From an uncultured Legionellales bacterium (GTDB taxonomy: Bacteria > Pseudomonadota > Gammaproteobacteria > Eutrophobiales > Eutrophobiaceae), in contig CAJWRJ010000014.1 of NCBI GenBank assembly GCA_913046215.1, forward strand, positions 1 through 39,998: 39,998 nucleotides of DNA, in the 5' to 3' direction. The notes beneath the pieces were generated by a model. It worked only from the letters and a program-made list of their open reading frames with translations. It had not been told where the DNA came from and searched no databases. Numbering within the stretch: the stretch's first letter is position 1; every line of letters starts with the position of its first letter. A program made the position numbers and the translations under genes. Shown in pieces: positions 1 to 8,970 of this stretch.

Positions 1-55
1 AAAAGAAAGTAGCTAAAAAGAAAGTAGCTAAAAAGAAAGTAGCTAAAAAGAAAGT
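1..55 (+). repeat. 15-bp in-frame tandem repeat in the rpsB tail
   Basis: The unit AAAGTAGCTAAAAAG occurs in consecutive copies from the first base of the window, the last copy being altered (AAAGTTACGAAAGAAG). It encodes the K-K-V-A-K tail. The repeat starts before the window, so copy number is unknown. Confidence 0.85.
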
Positions 56-98
56 TACGAAAGAAGTTGAAACTGATAATACATCGGACAAAAATTAA
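1..98 (+). CDS. rpsB: 30S ribosomal protein S2, C-terminal tail (partial)
   Basis: Only the last 31 codons and the TAA (96-98) are in the window. The frame reads a lysine-rich tail built from a five-residue unit K-K-V-A-K repeated about three and a half times, then an acidic end (KEVETDNTSDKN). Identity is inferred from position: rpsB directly precedes tsf in nearly all Proteobacteria, and the gap to tsf is only 14 bases. The tail itself carries no S2 signature. Lysine- or alanine-rich C-terminal extensions of S2 are known in several bacteria, and this one would sit on the solvent side of the small subunit. The underlying DNA is a 15-bp tandem repeat, so the tail length may vary between strains. 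Confidence 0.75.
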   Translation, partial: KKVAKKKVAKKKVAKKKVTKEVETDNTSDKN

Positions 99-112
99 TA
101 GGAAAATAAATA

Positions 113-982
113 ATGGAAATCACTGCTTCATTAGTTAAAGAACTTCGTGAACGGACGGGTGCAGGCATGATGGATTGTAAAAAAGCACTTAATGATGCTA
201 ACGGAGATATAGAGGTTGCAATTGAAGTTATGCGTAAGTCCGGAGCTGCAAAAGCTGCAAAAAAAGCTGGTCGGATAGCTGCTGAAGGAATCATCTCAAT
301 CAAACAGAATGAGGGCGAGATAGTTATTCTTGAAGTCAATTGCGAAACAGACTTTGTTGCAAAAGACGAGAATTTTTTGTCATTTGTAGATGAAATACTG
401 GAAGTAATTACAAAACAAGATGTAACTGATGTTGATGATTTACTGCATAAGAGTATTAACGATCAAACTATTGAAGAGAAAATACAGCAGTTAACAGCTA
501 AAATTGGGGAAAAGCTAAGTATTAGGCGTTTTGAGAAATCTAAAATCAATAAAAAAGTTGGTACTTATTTGCATGGAAAACGTATAGGAGTGATTGTTGA
601 GATTGAGGGTGGTGATGACAATTTAGCTAAGGATATAGCAATGCATATTGCTGCAAGCAAACCCTTATATGTTGATTCCAAGGAAGTTTCTTCATCCGTA
701 CTTGATAAAGAAAAAGAAATTTATATTGCTCAAGCACAAGAGAGCGGTAAACCTGATGATATTATTGAAAAAATGGTTGAAGGAAGATTAAAAAAGTTTG
801 TTAAAGAAATAACGTTACTAGGTCAGCCGTTTGTTAAGGACTCGGAGCAATCTGTCGAAAAAATATTAAAGTCTGCTAATGCAAAAGTTTTATCATTCAT
901 AAGATATGAAGTAGGCGAGGGAATTGAGAAACGAGTGGATAATTTTGCAGAAGAAGTGATGTCGCAGGCAAAGGGAAACTAA
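113..982 (+). CDS. tsf: Elongation factor Ts
   Basis: EF-Ts is the cytoplasmic nucleotide exchange factor that regenerates EF-Tu-GTP during translation. The 289-residue product has the family length. The N-terminal UBA-like domain carries the signature [12 protein letters not shown] at residues 15-26, and the core domain carries [13 protein letters not shown] around residues 76-88, the segment containing the TDF motif that wedges into EF-Tu. The ATG at 113 follows a purine-rich stretch (AGGAAAATAAATA) and lies 14 bases after rpsB. pyrH follows after 4 bases, so the usual rpsB-tsf-pyrH transcription unit is intact. Nothing unusual was seen. Confidence 0.97.
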   Translation: MEITASLVKELRERTGAGMMDCKKALNDANGDIEVAIEVMRKSGAAKAAKKAGRIAAEGIISIKQNEGEIVILEVNCETDFVAKDENFLSFVDEILEVITKQDVTDVDDLLHKSINDQTIEEKIQQLTAKIGEKLSIRRFEKSKINKKVGTYLHGKRIGVIVEIEGGDDNLAKDIAMHIAASKPLYVDSKEVSSSVLDKEKEIYIAQAQESGKPDDIIEKMVEGRLKKFVKEITLLGQPFVKDSEQSVEKILKSANAKVLSFIRYEVGEGIEKRVDNFAEEVMSQAKGN

Positions 983-986
983 TTTA

Positions 987-1718
987 ATGGAAAATCCGTC
1001 AAAGCAATTAAAATTTAGACGGATTTTATTAAAACTTAGTGGCGAGGCGTTAATGGGTGACGAACCCTACGGCATCGATCCAAAAATTATTGATCGTCTA
1101 GCAGCTGAAATTTATGAATTAAGTAAAATAGGAGCTGAGATTGCAGTAGTTATAGGTGGCGGCAATATTTTTCGTGGAACGGGTCTAGCAGCAAGAGGTA
1201 TTGATAGAGTTACTGCAGACCATATGGGTATGCTTGCAACCATAATGAACTCACTCGCAATGCAAGACGCCCTAGAACGGATCAATGTTCATGCCAGAGT
1301 TATGTCGGCATTGAAAATAAATCAAGTATGTGAGGACTATATTCGAAGACGTGCAGTCAGGCATCTCGAAAAAGGAAGAGTAGTCATTTTGGCAGCAGGT
1401 ACTGGAAACCCCTTTTTTACAACTGATTCTGCGGCAAGTTTGCGTGCAATCGAGATCAGTGCTGAACTTCTGATTAAGGCAACCAAAGTAGATGGTGTAT
1501 ACTCAGATGATCCTGTATCAAATAAGAATGCAACACGCTATGAAAGACTTAGGTATGATGAGGTCATTGAACGTAAATTAACGGTGATGGATACAACTGC
1601 TATTGTCTTATGCAGAGACAATAAAATGCCATTGAGAATTTTAGATATGAGAAAACCAGGGGTACTTCTAACGGTAGCAACCGGTGGCGATGAAGGAACA
1701 CTTGTGAGCAATAATTAA
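987..1718 (+). CDS. pyrH: Uridylate kinase (UMP kinase)
   Basis: This cytoplasmic enzyme phosphorylates UMP to UDP with ATP in pyrimidine nucleotide synthesis. The 243-residue length matches the bacterial hexameric family of the amino acid kinase fold, which is unrelated to eukaryotic UMP/CMP kinase. Motifs seen: KLSGEALMG near residues 16-24 (phosphate binding), GGGNIFRG near 57-64, and the C-terminal half with [12 protein letters not shown] and [13 protein letters not shown], all family hallmarks. It starts 4 bases after the tsf stop and is followed 9 bases later by frr, so it belongs to the translation-factor operon. Confidence 0.97.
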   Translation: MENPSKQLKFRRILLKLSGEALMGDEPYGIDPKIIDRLAAEIYELSKIGAEIAVVIGGGNIFRGTGLAARGIDRVTADHMGMLATIMNSLAMQDALERINVHARVMSALKINQVCEDYIRRRAVRHLEKGRVVILAAGTGNPFFTTDSAASLRAIEISAELLIKATKVDGVYSDDPVSNKNATRYERLRYDEVIERKLTVMDTTAIVLCRDNKMPLRILDMRKPGVLLTVATGGDEGTLVSNN

Positions 1719-1727
1719 AAAAATACT

Positions 1728-2285
1728 ATGGTTGAAGATATAATTAAAGATGCAAAAAGTCGTATGCTGAAAAGCATTGAATCCTTGAAGAGTGAAATGG
1801 CTAAAATAAGGACCGGTCGCGCTCATCCAAGTTTACTTGAACATATCAAAATTAATTATTTCGGAACGGATACCGCACTTAATCAACTAGCTAGCATTAA
1901 TGTAATTGATGCAAGAACCTTAGGTGTAAATGCATACGATAAAGGAAGTATTCAGGATATAGAAAAAGGAATTATGAATGCTGATCTCGGATTAAATCCA
2001 GTTACTGCGGGTGAAGTAATACGTGTTCCGTTGCCTTCGTTAACTGAGGAAACCAGAAAAGATTTAATTAAAATTGTAAGAGGAGAAGCTGAGCAGTGTC
2101 GCGTTGCTATACGTAATATACGACGTGATGCAAATACTTCATGTAAGAATCTTGTAAAAGAAAAAGTTATTTCAGAAGATGACGATAGAAAAGCAGAATC
2201 ACAAATACAAAAATTAACCGATGAGCATATAGTACTTGTTGAAAAGAGCCTTGAGAAAAAAGAGGCTGAAATGCTAGAAATTTAG
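1728..2285 (+). CDS. frr: Ribosome recycling factor
   Basis: RRF works with EF-G to split post-termination ribosomes. The product has 185 residues, as in E. coli. Recognisable segments are the N-terminal helix with KIRTGRAHPSLLEHI (about residues 26-40), the hinge/beta domain DARTLGVNAYDK, and the conserved PSLTEETRKDLIKIVRGEAEQCRVAIRN stretch in the long helical bundle, quoted here in parts: PSLTEETRKDL then VAIRNIRRDAN. It closes the rpsB-tsf-pyrH-frr block. A 71-base spacer with a promoter-like sequence separates it from uppS, so a new transcription start may lie there. Confidence 0.97.
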   Translation: MVEDIIKDAKSRMLKSIESLKSEMAKIRTGRAHPSLLEHIKINYFGTDTALNQLASINVIDARTLGVNAYDKGSIQDIEKGIMNADLGLNPVTAGEVIRVPLPSLTEETRKDLIKIVRGEAEQCRVAIRNIRRDANTSCKNLVKEKVISEDDDRKAESQIQKLTDEHIVLVEKSLEKKEAEMLEI

Positions 2286-2289
2286 GACT

Positions 2290-2317
2290 TTGCTCACTGG
2301 AAACTTTCTTCTATAAA
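2290..2317 (+). promoter_or_regulatory. Possible sigma-70-type promoter before uppS
   Basis: In the 71-base frr-uppS gap, TTGCTC (2290-2295) and TATAAA (2312-2317) are spaced by 16 bases, a fair fit to -35/-10 elements, about 40 bases before the uppS ATG. In such A+T-rich DNA chance matches are common, so this is tentative. Confidence 0.35.
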
Positions 2318-2356
2318 ATATTAATAATTTCTCCCTCATAAATAACATAATTTACT

Positions 2357-3097
2357 ATGAATAGTAAATCTTCTAAACCCAAACATATTATAATTATAAT
2401 GGATGGAAATGGTAGGTGGGCAGAACAAAATGGTTTGACTCGTTCTGCAGGCCATAAGGCTGGTGTAAAAGTATTAAGAAATTTAATTGAACATGCAGTT
2501 CATCTCGAATTAAAGACGCTTACTGTTTATGCTTTTAGTCGTGAGAATTGGCAGCGCCCAAAGAAAGAAGTTGAGCTATTACTCGATTTGTTTATCTCAT
2601 CACTCGAATCAGAAGTTAAAGATTTGCATGAGAATAATATAAAATTAAATTTTATCGGAGAGACAGATAAATTTTCCGAAAAATTGAAGAAATCTATGAG
2701 CAAATCTGAATCACTGACATCCAACAATTCAAAACTAACATTAAATGTTGCTTTAAATTATAGCGGCCGATGGGATGTTTATAAAGCTCTGTTGTCTATA
2801 ATAGATGATATGACAGCTAAGAAAATTACTAAAAATGATGTCAATGAAGAGCTAATAAATACAAAATTGTCGCTAGCAGATTACGATGAGCCAGATCTCC
2901 TAATCAGAACTGGCGGTGAAAAGAGATTAAGTAACTATTTGTTATGGCAGATTGCGTATACAGAATTGTATTTTACTAATACTCTGTGGCCCGACTTTAA
3001 TACTGATCAGTTTGATCTAGCTTTAGATTGGTACACAAAACGACAAAGAAGATTTGGTAAAACATCTGAACAAATCGAGAAAAATAAAAATGCTTAA
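2357..3097 (+). CDS. uppS: Undecaprenyl diphosphate synthase
   Basis: This cis-prenyltransferase condenses eight isopentenyl diphosphates onto farnesyl diphosphate to give the C55 carrier lipid used for peptidoglycan and O-antigen. The 246-residue product has the catalytic motif MDGNGRWA with Asp16, the SRENWQRP segment, and the C-terminal signature EPDLLIRTGGEKRLSNYLLW quoted at its limit, followed by AYTELYF and LWPDF. All are diagnostic. The middle region (residues about 95-150) is rich in Lys, Ser and Asn, consistent with the base composition. Its 3' end overlaps the likely cdsA start by 8 bases, suggesting translational coupling. Confidence 0.97.
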   Translation: MNSKSSKPKHIIIIMDGNGRWAEQNGLTRSAGHKAGVKVLRNLIEHAVHLELKTLTVYAFSRENWQRPKKEVELLLDLFISSLESEVKDLHENNIKLNFIGETDKFSEKLKKSMSKSESLTSNNSKLTLNVALNYSGRWDVYKALLSIIDDMTAKKITKNDVNEELINTKLSLADYDEPDLLIRTGGEKRLSNYLLWQIAYTELYFTNTLWPDFNTDQFDLALDWYTKRQRRFGKTSEQIEKNKNA

Positions 3098-4109
3098 AGA
3101 AAGAGCAATATCAGCATTAATTCTGGTAGCTCTTGTAATATGGACGACTCTTTATCTTGAACCAGTTTGGTTTGTATTAATTTCATCTTCATTTATTCTT
3201 CTTGGTATATGGGAATGGTTCAAATTATTTTCAAATAGAGATATGCGGGGTATTTATATTATTTTTATTGTATTCCCAATTCTTTTTATGTTTATTATTT
3301 GGCCCTCTATATCATTTATACTAAGTGTTTCATCAATCAGAACAGATTCTTTACAATCAAAAGGAATTTTTTATTTATTTTATGTATTTGTAATGGTTTT
3401 TTGGATAAGTTATGCACCTGTTGTAATTCATATGTATCAAACGGAGCGAATTGATAACCTATCAAGAAAAATGCCCGGAGGGGGCATTCTTCCTCCCAAA
3501 AAAACAACATTGAAAAGTTTCTTCTTAGGTAACTGGACGCACAATGGATGGAAGATTACTCTTTGTAGCATTAACCCAAAACTTACATTGAAAAATTTCT
3601 TCTTAGGTAATTGTTTGTTATGGGGTATGTGGTTAACTTTAATAATATTACTAGTTAAAAATCCATATATCTTGTTATTTCTTTTTTTAATTATATGGAG
3701 TGCTGATACAGCAGCTTATTTTGTTGGAAAAAAATATGGTAAACATAGCCTTGCTCATAATGTCAGTCCAGGCAAAACTTGGGAAGGAGTGGCAGGAGGT
3801 TTGATTGCAGCTATCTTAACTTCTTTTTTAACATTATATTTATTTAAAAAATTTTCGGGCGTTAATTTGTTTGAAGCCTCTCAATTAAAGATAATTTTAT
3901 TGTCATCTATTACAGTTATTTATTCTGTGATTGGAGATCTTTTTATAAGTGTTGTAAAAAGAGAGACAGGAAACAAAAATAGTGGTGTATTGATTCCTGG
4001 ACATGGTGGAATTTTAGATAGAATTGATAGCTTAATGGCTGGTTCTGTTGCTTTTATGTCATTTGGAGCTTTTTTTGATCTTTTCGGCTTCGCTCATTAT
4101 GGATTATAA
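3090..4109 (+). CDS. cdsA: Phosphatidate cytidylyltransferase (CDP-diglyceride synthase), with insertion
   Basis: This polytopic inner-membrane enzyme makes CDP-diacylglycerol from phosphatidate and CTP. I place the start at the ATG at 3090 (MLKERAISA), which matches the usual CdsA N-terminus, rather than an in-frame codon at 3054 inside uppS. The product is 339 residues, about 50 longer than typical. The family core is present: WSADTAAYFVGKKYGK, NVSPGKTWEG and, near the end, PGHGGILDRIDSL. Two oddities: residues about 129-174 are an extra hydrophilic, repeat-containing segment, and the signature reads KRETGNKNSG where the Asp normally following the second Lys is Asn. dxr begins on the base after its stop. 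Confidence 0.93.
   Translation: MLKERAISALILVALVIWTTLYLEPVWFVLISSSFILLGIWEWFKLFSNRDMRGIYIIFIVFPILFMFIIWPSISFILSVSSIRTDSLQSKGIFYLFYVFVMVFWISYAPVVIHMYQTERIDNLSRKMPGGGILPPKKTTLKSFFLGNWTHNGWKITLCSINPKLTLKNFFLGNCLLWGMWLTLIILLVKNPYILLFLFLIIWSADTAAYFVGKKYGKHSLAHNVSPGKTWEGVAGGLIAAILTSFLTLYLFKKFSGVNLFEASQLKIILLSSITVIYSVIGDLFISVVKRETGNKNSGVLIPGHGGILDRIDSLMAGSVAFMSFGAFFDLFGFAHYGL
3470..3488 (+). repeat. Perfect hairpin inside cdsA insertion
   Basis: AATGCCC (3470-3476), a 5-base loop GGAGG, and GGGCATT (3482-3488) form a perfect 7-bp stem. It lies at the left edge of the extra segment in cdsA and is much more G+C-rich than its surroundings. Confidence 0.7.
3507..3613 (+). repeat. Pair of 29-bp direct repeats in cdsA, 78 bp apart
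   Basis: The copies begin ACATTGAAAAGTTTCTTC (3507) and ACATTGAAAAATTTCTTC (3585) and continue TTAGGTAACTG or TTAGGTAATTG; 27 of 29 bases are the same. The offset of 78 bases is 26 codons, so frame is kept and the protein repeats T-L-K-(S/N)-F-F-L-G-N. Similarity extends a little upstream (CCCAAAA before both). This looks like a tandem duplication or an inserted element within cdsA. Confidence 0.8.
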
Positions 4110-5285
4110 ATGAAAGAAATAACAATATTAGGCTCAACAGGTAGCATTGGTGTTAATACATTAGATGTAATTTCAAATCATCTGGATAAGTTTAATGTAA
4201 GAGCATTAACGGCAAATACGAATTTAGATATTTTTGTTGAGCAGTGTTTTAAATATCAACCCGAATACGCAGTGATGACAGATGAAGCATCTGCATCAAA
4301 ATTAGAAGAAAAATTAAAAAAGAAAGCTCCAGATATAAGCGTTTTAGCCGGTATTGAAGGCCTAGTAAAAGTAGCAGAACTGGATTCAGTAGATTATGTT
4401 ATGGCTGCAATTGTCGGCGCAGCTGGATTATTGCCAACACTGGCTGCCGCAAAATCCGGCAAGCGTGTCTTACTTGCAAATAAAGAGGCGCTCGTGATGT
4501 CCGGAAAATTATTTATGGATACCATTGCGGGAAGCAACTCTGAATTAATACCAATCGATAGCGAACATAATGCTATTTTTCAATGTATCGCGGATACAAA
4601 TAATCAGGAAAATGCATCAATTAGAAGTATCATGCTGACTGCTTCAGGAGGACCATTCCTTAACACCCCCATAAACGAGCTTGCTTCAAAAACACCTGAA
4701 CAGGCTTGTAAACACCCTAAATGGAAAATGGGGAGAAAGATTTCAGTTGACTCAGCAACGATGATGAATAAAGGGCTAGAGATAATCGAAGCGTCATGGT
4801 TATTTAATATAGATCCTGATTCGATTAATGTTGTCATTCATCCGCAAAGCATTATTCATTCATTAGTTGAGTATAAGGATGGGTCGGTATTAGCTCAACT
4901 AGGAAATCCTGATATGCGTATTCCTATATCTTTCGGTCTAGCATGGCCAGATAGAATTGAAACAAAGGTAGAGCGATTAGATTTATTTGATATTAGTCAG
5001 TTTGATTTTAAAAGGCCGGAAGAAGATCGGTTTCCCTGTTTAAGGCTCGCACGCGAAGCAATTAAACAAGGAGGAACAAGTAGCGCTATTTTAAATGCGG
5101 CGAATGAGGTCGCGGTGAACGAGTTCTTAAACAATAATTTAAAATTTACAGATATTGCTATTGTTATAGATTCTGTAATGAGCAATGTCGCACAGAATAA
5201 TGCTAGCACACTCGATGTAATTCTTAATGATGATAAATTAGCAAGAGCACAAGCAAAAGAAGTTATTAGAGGTATGAAAATTTGA
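4110..5285 (+). CDS. dxr: 1-deoxy-D-xylulose 5-phosphate reductoisomerase
   Basis: Dxr (IspC) converts DXP to 2-C-methyl-D-erythritol 4-phosphate with NADPH, the committed step of the non-mevalonate isoprenoid pathway. The 391-residue product has the family length. Seen: the N-terminal dinucleotide motif GSTGSIG (8-14), LANKEALVMSG, PIDSEHNAIFQC, the flexible-loop region LTASGGPF, and KISVDSATMMNKGLEIIEA, which holds metal-binding and substrate residues. Placed between cdsA and rseP; together with uppS it brings two isoprenoid steps into the same operon. The stop overlaps the next start as TGATG. Confidence 0.98.
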   Translation: MKEITILGSTGSIGVNTLDVISNHLDKFNVRALTANTNLDIFVEQCFKYQPEYAVMTDEASASKLEEKLKKKAPDISVLAGIEGLVKVAELDSVDYVMAAIVGAAGLLPTLAAAKSGKRVLLANKEALVMSGKLFMDTIAGSNSELIPIDSEHNAIFQCIADTNNQENASIRSIMLTASGGPFLNTPINELASKTPEQACKHPKWKMGRKISVDSATMMNKGLEIIEASWLFNIDPDSINVVIHPQSIIHSLVEYKDGSVLAQLGNPDMRIPISFGLAWPDRIETKVERLDLFDISQFDFKRPEEDRFPCLRLAREAIKQGGTSSAILNAANEVAVNEFLNNNLKFTDIAIVIDSVMSNVAQNNASTLDVILNDDKLARAQAKEVIRGMKI

Positions 5286-6649
5286 TGGAATTTATAAACT
5301 CACTACTAGCATTTATTGTGTCCATTGGCATATTAATTACATTTCATGAGTACGGACATTTTTGTGTTGCTAAATTTTTTGATGTCAAAATTCTTCGTTT
5401 TTCAATCGGTTTTGGAAAATCAATATTTATAAAACATTTTGGTAAAGATGAAACAGAATTTAGCATAGCTGCATTACCATTAGGCGGTTATGTAAAAATG
5501 CTCGATAGCCGCGAGGGAAATGTTGCAAAAAATGAAATGAACCGCGAGTTTAATGGTAAGCCGCTTTGGCAAAGGTTTTGTATAGTTTTAGCTGGACCAG
5601 TATTTAATTTTATTTTAGCAGTAATACTTTATACAGTCATATACACAGTTGGAGTACAGGGATTAAAACCAATTATTGGCGAAGTTGAATCATCTTCAAT
5701 GGGAGCTAAATCAGGTTTTGTAGCAAAACAGGAAATAGTCTCTGTTAATGGAATTATTACTCCGACATGGTCAAATGTAGTTGATAGTCTTGTCAGTCAA
5801 ACTGTATCTGGAGATACAGCAAAAATTACAGTAAAAGATATTGATGGCATTCAGAAGTCTGTTTATTTAGATCTTTCCAGAATATCAATTGATGAAATAG
5901 CTGATGGTAAGTTATTGAAAAAAATAGGTATAGTTATAGAAAAATTAGAAATAGCTCCAATAATTGGTGATATCGTAAAGAATTCACCTGGTGAAGCAAG
6001 TGGATTACAAAAAAATGATAAAATAATTGCTGTTAATGATGAAATTATAGAGTCGTGGGACGAGTGGGTTGAGATAATAAGACGAAGCCCGAATCAACAG
6101 TTGAATATTGATATTTTACGTAATGAAACAATAAAAAATATAGCGTTGGTGCCTGAAAATATTCTTGAAAATGGTAAAAATATTGGTCGTATTGGCGTTA
6201 GACCGGAAATAACTGATGATTTATATGAATCATATTTTGCTTTAGAGCAGTATTCGCTGCATTTAGCTATTTTGAAGGCATTTGATAAGACTTGGGAAAT
6301 GTCAGTGCTAACTCTGAAGGTACTTGGTAAAATAATAATCGGCGATGCATCTGTAAAGAATTTATCTGGTCCGATAAGTATCGCTAAGTATGCGGGGCAG
6401 TCAGCTAGTATTGGTTTTACAGCACTTCTAACATTTCTAGCTATAGTTAGTATAAGTTTGGGTGTACTTAATTTATTACCAATACCATTGTTGGATGGCG
6501 GTCATCTGGTTTATTACATTATTGAATTCATTACAGGTAGACCTGTTTCAGATTCAATGCAAATAATAGGACAACAAATAGGAATAGTTTTGCTTTTAAG
6601 TTTGATGAGCATTGCACTTTATAATGATTTTATTAGGTTACTAGGATAA
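5285..6649 (+). CDS. rseP: Site-2 protease RseP, regulator of sigma-E
   Basis: RseP is an inner-membrane zinc metalloprotease that cuts anti-sigma factor RseA within the membrane during envelope stress and also clears signal peptides. The zinc motif is HEYGH at residues 21-25 in the first transmembrane helix, and the second active-site motif is NLLPIPLLDGGHL near the C-terminus. Two PDZ-like domains lie between (one ends near NGIITPTW, the other near NDKIIAVNDEIIESWDEW). The 454-residue length is normal. I choose ATG 5285, overlapping the dxr stop by one base (TGATG); a TTG one codon earlier is possible. bamA, whose product feeds the same stress response, follows. Confidence 0.96.
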   Translation: MEFINSLLAFIVSIGILITFHEYGHFCVAKFFDVKILRFSIGFGKSIFIKHFGKDETEFSIAALPLGGYVKMLDSREGNVAKNEMNREFNGKPLWQRFCIVLAGPVFNFILAVILYTVIYTVGVQGLKPIIGEVESSSMGAKSGFVAKQEIVSVNGIITPTWSNVVDSLVSQTVSGDTAKITVKDIDGIQKSVYLDLSRISIDEIADGKLLKKIGIVIEKLEIAPIIGDIVKNSPGEASGLQKNDKIIAVNDEIIESWDEWVEIIRRSPNQQLNIDILRNETIKNIALVPENILENGKNIGRIGVRPEITDDLYESYFALEQYSLHLAILKAFDKTWEMSVLTLKVLGKIIIGDASVKNLSGPISIAKYAGQSASIGFTALLTFLAIVSISLGVLNLLPIPLLDGGHLVYYIIEFITGRPVSDSMQIIGQQIGIVLLLSLMSIALYNDFIRLLG

Positions 6650-6660
6650 ATGACAAACAA

Positions 6661-8952
6661 GTGAAAACTAGATTTAAAAAATTATTTTTTATATTTATTT
6701 TATTACTTCCTCTGCATGTAGCTAATGCAGCAGAGGAATTCATAATTGAAGATATTCGTGTTGAGGGCTTGGAAAGAGTTACGCCAGGCACTGTGTTTAA
6801 TTATCTTCCGATGAAGGTAGGAGATAAATTTAATGATTCACTCTCTTCTAATGCTGTTAGAGCATTATTTAGAACAGGTTTTTTTGATGACGTAAAATTA
6901 GTGAGAGATGGAAATGATTTAGTGTTGATTTTTGTAGAGCGACCAGCAATTGGAACAATCACAATGATCGGCAATGAAGATATAAAAACAGAAGAATTAT
7001 TAGAAAATTTAAAACAAATTGGATTTGCAGAAGGAAGAGTATTTGTGCAATCTCAATTAGATATGGTTGAACAAGAATTACAGAGACAGTATTACTCCTT
7101 TGGTAAATACGCGGCTAAGATCGTATCAACTGTGACTAAACTAAATAATAATCGTGTTGCTATTGTTATAGAAGTATCTGAAGGACTTGCTGCAAAAATA
7201 AAGAAAATTAACATTGTTGGAAATGAAATTTTTGAAGAAAAAGAATTATTGAAGGAGTTCAACTCTAGCACATCAACAATGTTTTCATTTTTTACAAAAG
7301 TTGATCAATATTCAAAGCAAAAATTATCTGGGGATTTGGAGGTATTGCGGACATTTTATTTAGATCGAGGTTATTTAAATTTTACTCTGGATTCAACACA
7401 GGTAACAATTTCTCCAAATAAAAAGGATATTTTTATAACAATAAATATAACTGAGGGCGATGTATATAAAATTAGTGATGTTAAATTGGGCGGAGATTTA
7501 ACCTTGCCTGAAAAAGATATATTAGATTTAATATTAGTCAGATCAGGAGAAATTTTTTCAAGAAAAGATGTAACGGAGACGACAAAAAAAATTACAGATC
7601 GTTTGGGGGAAGAAGGCTATTCATTTGCAAATGTAAATTCCATTCCAGATATTGATAAAGAAAATAAAACTGTATCATTGACTTTTTTTGTAGATCCGGG
7701 AAAACGTGTTTATGTTAGACGTATAAACTTTTCTGGTAATAATAAAACTCGTGACGAGGTATTAAGACGTGAAATGCGTCAGCAAGAGGGTGCCTGGATA
7801 TCAACATCACAAGTTCAAAGAGGAAAGCTTCGTCTACAACGCACTGGATTTTTTAAAGATGTTAATGTTGAAACACCTCTTGTTCCAGGGACGTCAGATC
7901 AAGTCGATGTTAATTATTCTGTTGAGGAAGCACCGGGAGGGCAATTTGGCATTGGAATTGGTTTTTCACAGACATCAGGAATTATTTTAACAACAAATTT
8001 AACGCAAGATAATTTTCTTGGAAGTGGAAAAAAAGTTGGGTTTGTATTCAATAATAGTGACATTAATAGTAACTATAGCCTTAGTTTTTATAATCCTTAT
8101 TATACGCTCGATGGAATAGGTCGTGGTTTCAATGTCTTTTATAAGGAGACAGATGCAGGTGAAGCAAATTTATCATCATTCAGTTCAAAAGATGCAGGTG
8201 CGGATGTAAGGTTTTCTGTTCCTGTTTCAGAAAACAATACCATTGAAACAGCCTTTATGTATCAAAAAACAGATGTCACACTCGGAACAAACCCTTCAGC
8301 TCAACTTACAAATTTTATTAATGCTAATGGTAATGAATACGATATATTTAGTTGGAATTTTTCTTTTAAATTTGACACCAGAAATAAAGCAATTTTACCA
8401 GATAAGGGAACTTTACATCGGTTAAGTTCAGAGGTTACCCTCCCAGTTGGTTCGGATGTTGAATTCTATAAGTTACGTTATAAGACATCATGGTTTAAGG
8501 ATATTTACGAGGATTACATTCTGACTCTTGGTGCGGATCTTGGTTATGGCGACGCGATTGGCGATACAACCGAGCTACCATTTTTTGAAAATTTTTATGC
8601 GGGTGGCCCGCGTTCGGTTAGAGGGTATGATGAATTTACAATAGGGCCAGTTGATAATACAGGTCTTGCAATTGGTGGTTCAAAAAAGGTTGTTGGAAAT
8701 GCTGAAGTTATTATACCTGTGCCATTTCTCAGCGATGTAAAACAGGCTCGTGTGACAGGATTTGTTGATGCTGGTAGTGTTTACGGACCAGATGAGGATG
8801 TCAGTTTTGATGATCTTAGATACTCGACTGGAATAAGTGCTATTTGGGTTTCACCATTTGGTGCAATTAGTGCTAGTTATGCTGTACCATTTGCAAATAA
8901 AAGTACTGACCGTATTCAAAACTTCCAGTTTACTTTTGGTACGTCATTTTAG
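6661..8952 (+). CDS. bamA: Outer membrane protein assembly factor BamA
   Basis: BamA is the Omp85 core of the BAM complex that folds beta-barrel proteins into the outer membrane. It starts with GTG at 6661 and has a signal peptide ending near residues 23-24 (HVANAA-EE). Residues about 25-420 form the repeated POTRA domains (V-x-G-N-x-x segments such as IVGNEIFEEKELL and FSGNNKTRDEVL), and the rest is the 16-strand barrel. The conserved loop-6 motif is VRGY at residues 653-656, and the chain ends in an aromatic Phe (FTFGTSF), the usual C-terminal signal. At 763 residues it is slightly shorter than the E. coli protein. skp follows. Confidence 0.97.
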   Translation: MKTRFKKLFFIFILLLPLHVANAAEEFIIEDIRVEGLERVTPGTVFNYLPMKVGDKFNDSLSSNAVRALFRTGFFDDVKLVRDGNDLVLIFVERPAIGTITMIGNEDIKTEELLENLKQIGFAEGRVFVQSQLDMVEQELQRQYYSFGKYAAKIVSTVTKLNNNRVAIVIEVSEGLAAKIKKINIVGNEIFEEKELLKEFNSSTSTMFSFFTKVDQYSKQKLSGDLEVLRTFYLDRGYLNFTLDSTQVTISPNKKDIFITINITEGDVYKISDVKLGGDLTLPEKDILDLILVRSGEIFSRKDVTETTKKITDRLGEEGYSFANVNSIPDIDKENKTVSLTFFVDPGKRVYVRRINFSGNNKTRDEVLRREMRQQEGAWISTSQVQRGKLRLQRTGFFKDVNVETPLVPGTSDQVDVNYSVEEAPGGQFGIGIGFSQTSGIILTTNLTQDNFLGSGKKVGFVFNNSDINSNYSLSFYNPYYTLDGIGRGFNVFYKETDAGEANLSSFSSKDAGADVRFSVPVSENNTIETAFMYQKTDVTLGTNPSAQLTNFINANGNEYDIFSWNFSFKFDTRNKAILPDKGTLHRLSSEVTLPVGSDVEFYKLRYKTSWFKDIYEDYILTLGADLGYGDAIGDTTELPFFENFYAGGPRSVRGYDEFTIGPVDNTGLAIGGSKKVVGNAEVIIPVPFLSDVKQARVTGFVDAGSVYGPDEDVSFDDLRYSTGISAIWVSPFGAISASYAVPFANKSTDRIQNFQFTFGTSF

Positions 8953-8970
8953 TTATTTGGAGCAATAATA

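Noticed and set aside
1-55. CRISPR-like or intergenic repeat
   Set aside because: The 15-bp units are directly tandem with no spacers and are in frame with the rpsB stop, so they are coding.
3054-3089. Longer cdsA start at 3054
   Set aside because: It lies inside uppS, begins with a non-ATG codon, and the added residues are hydrophilic; ATG 3090 gives the usual CdsA N-terminus.
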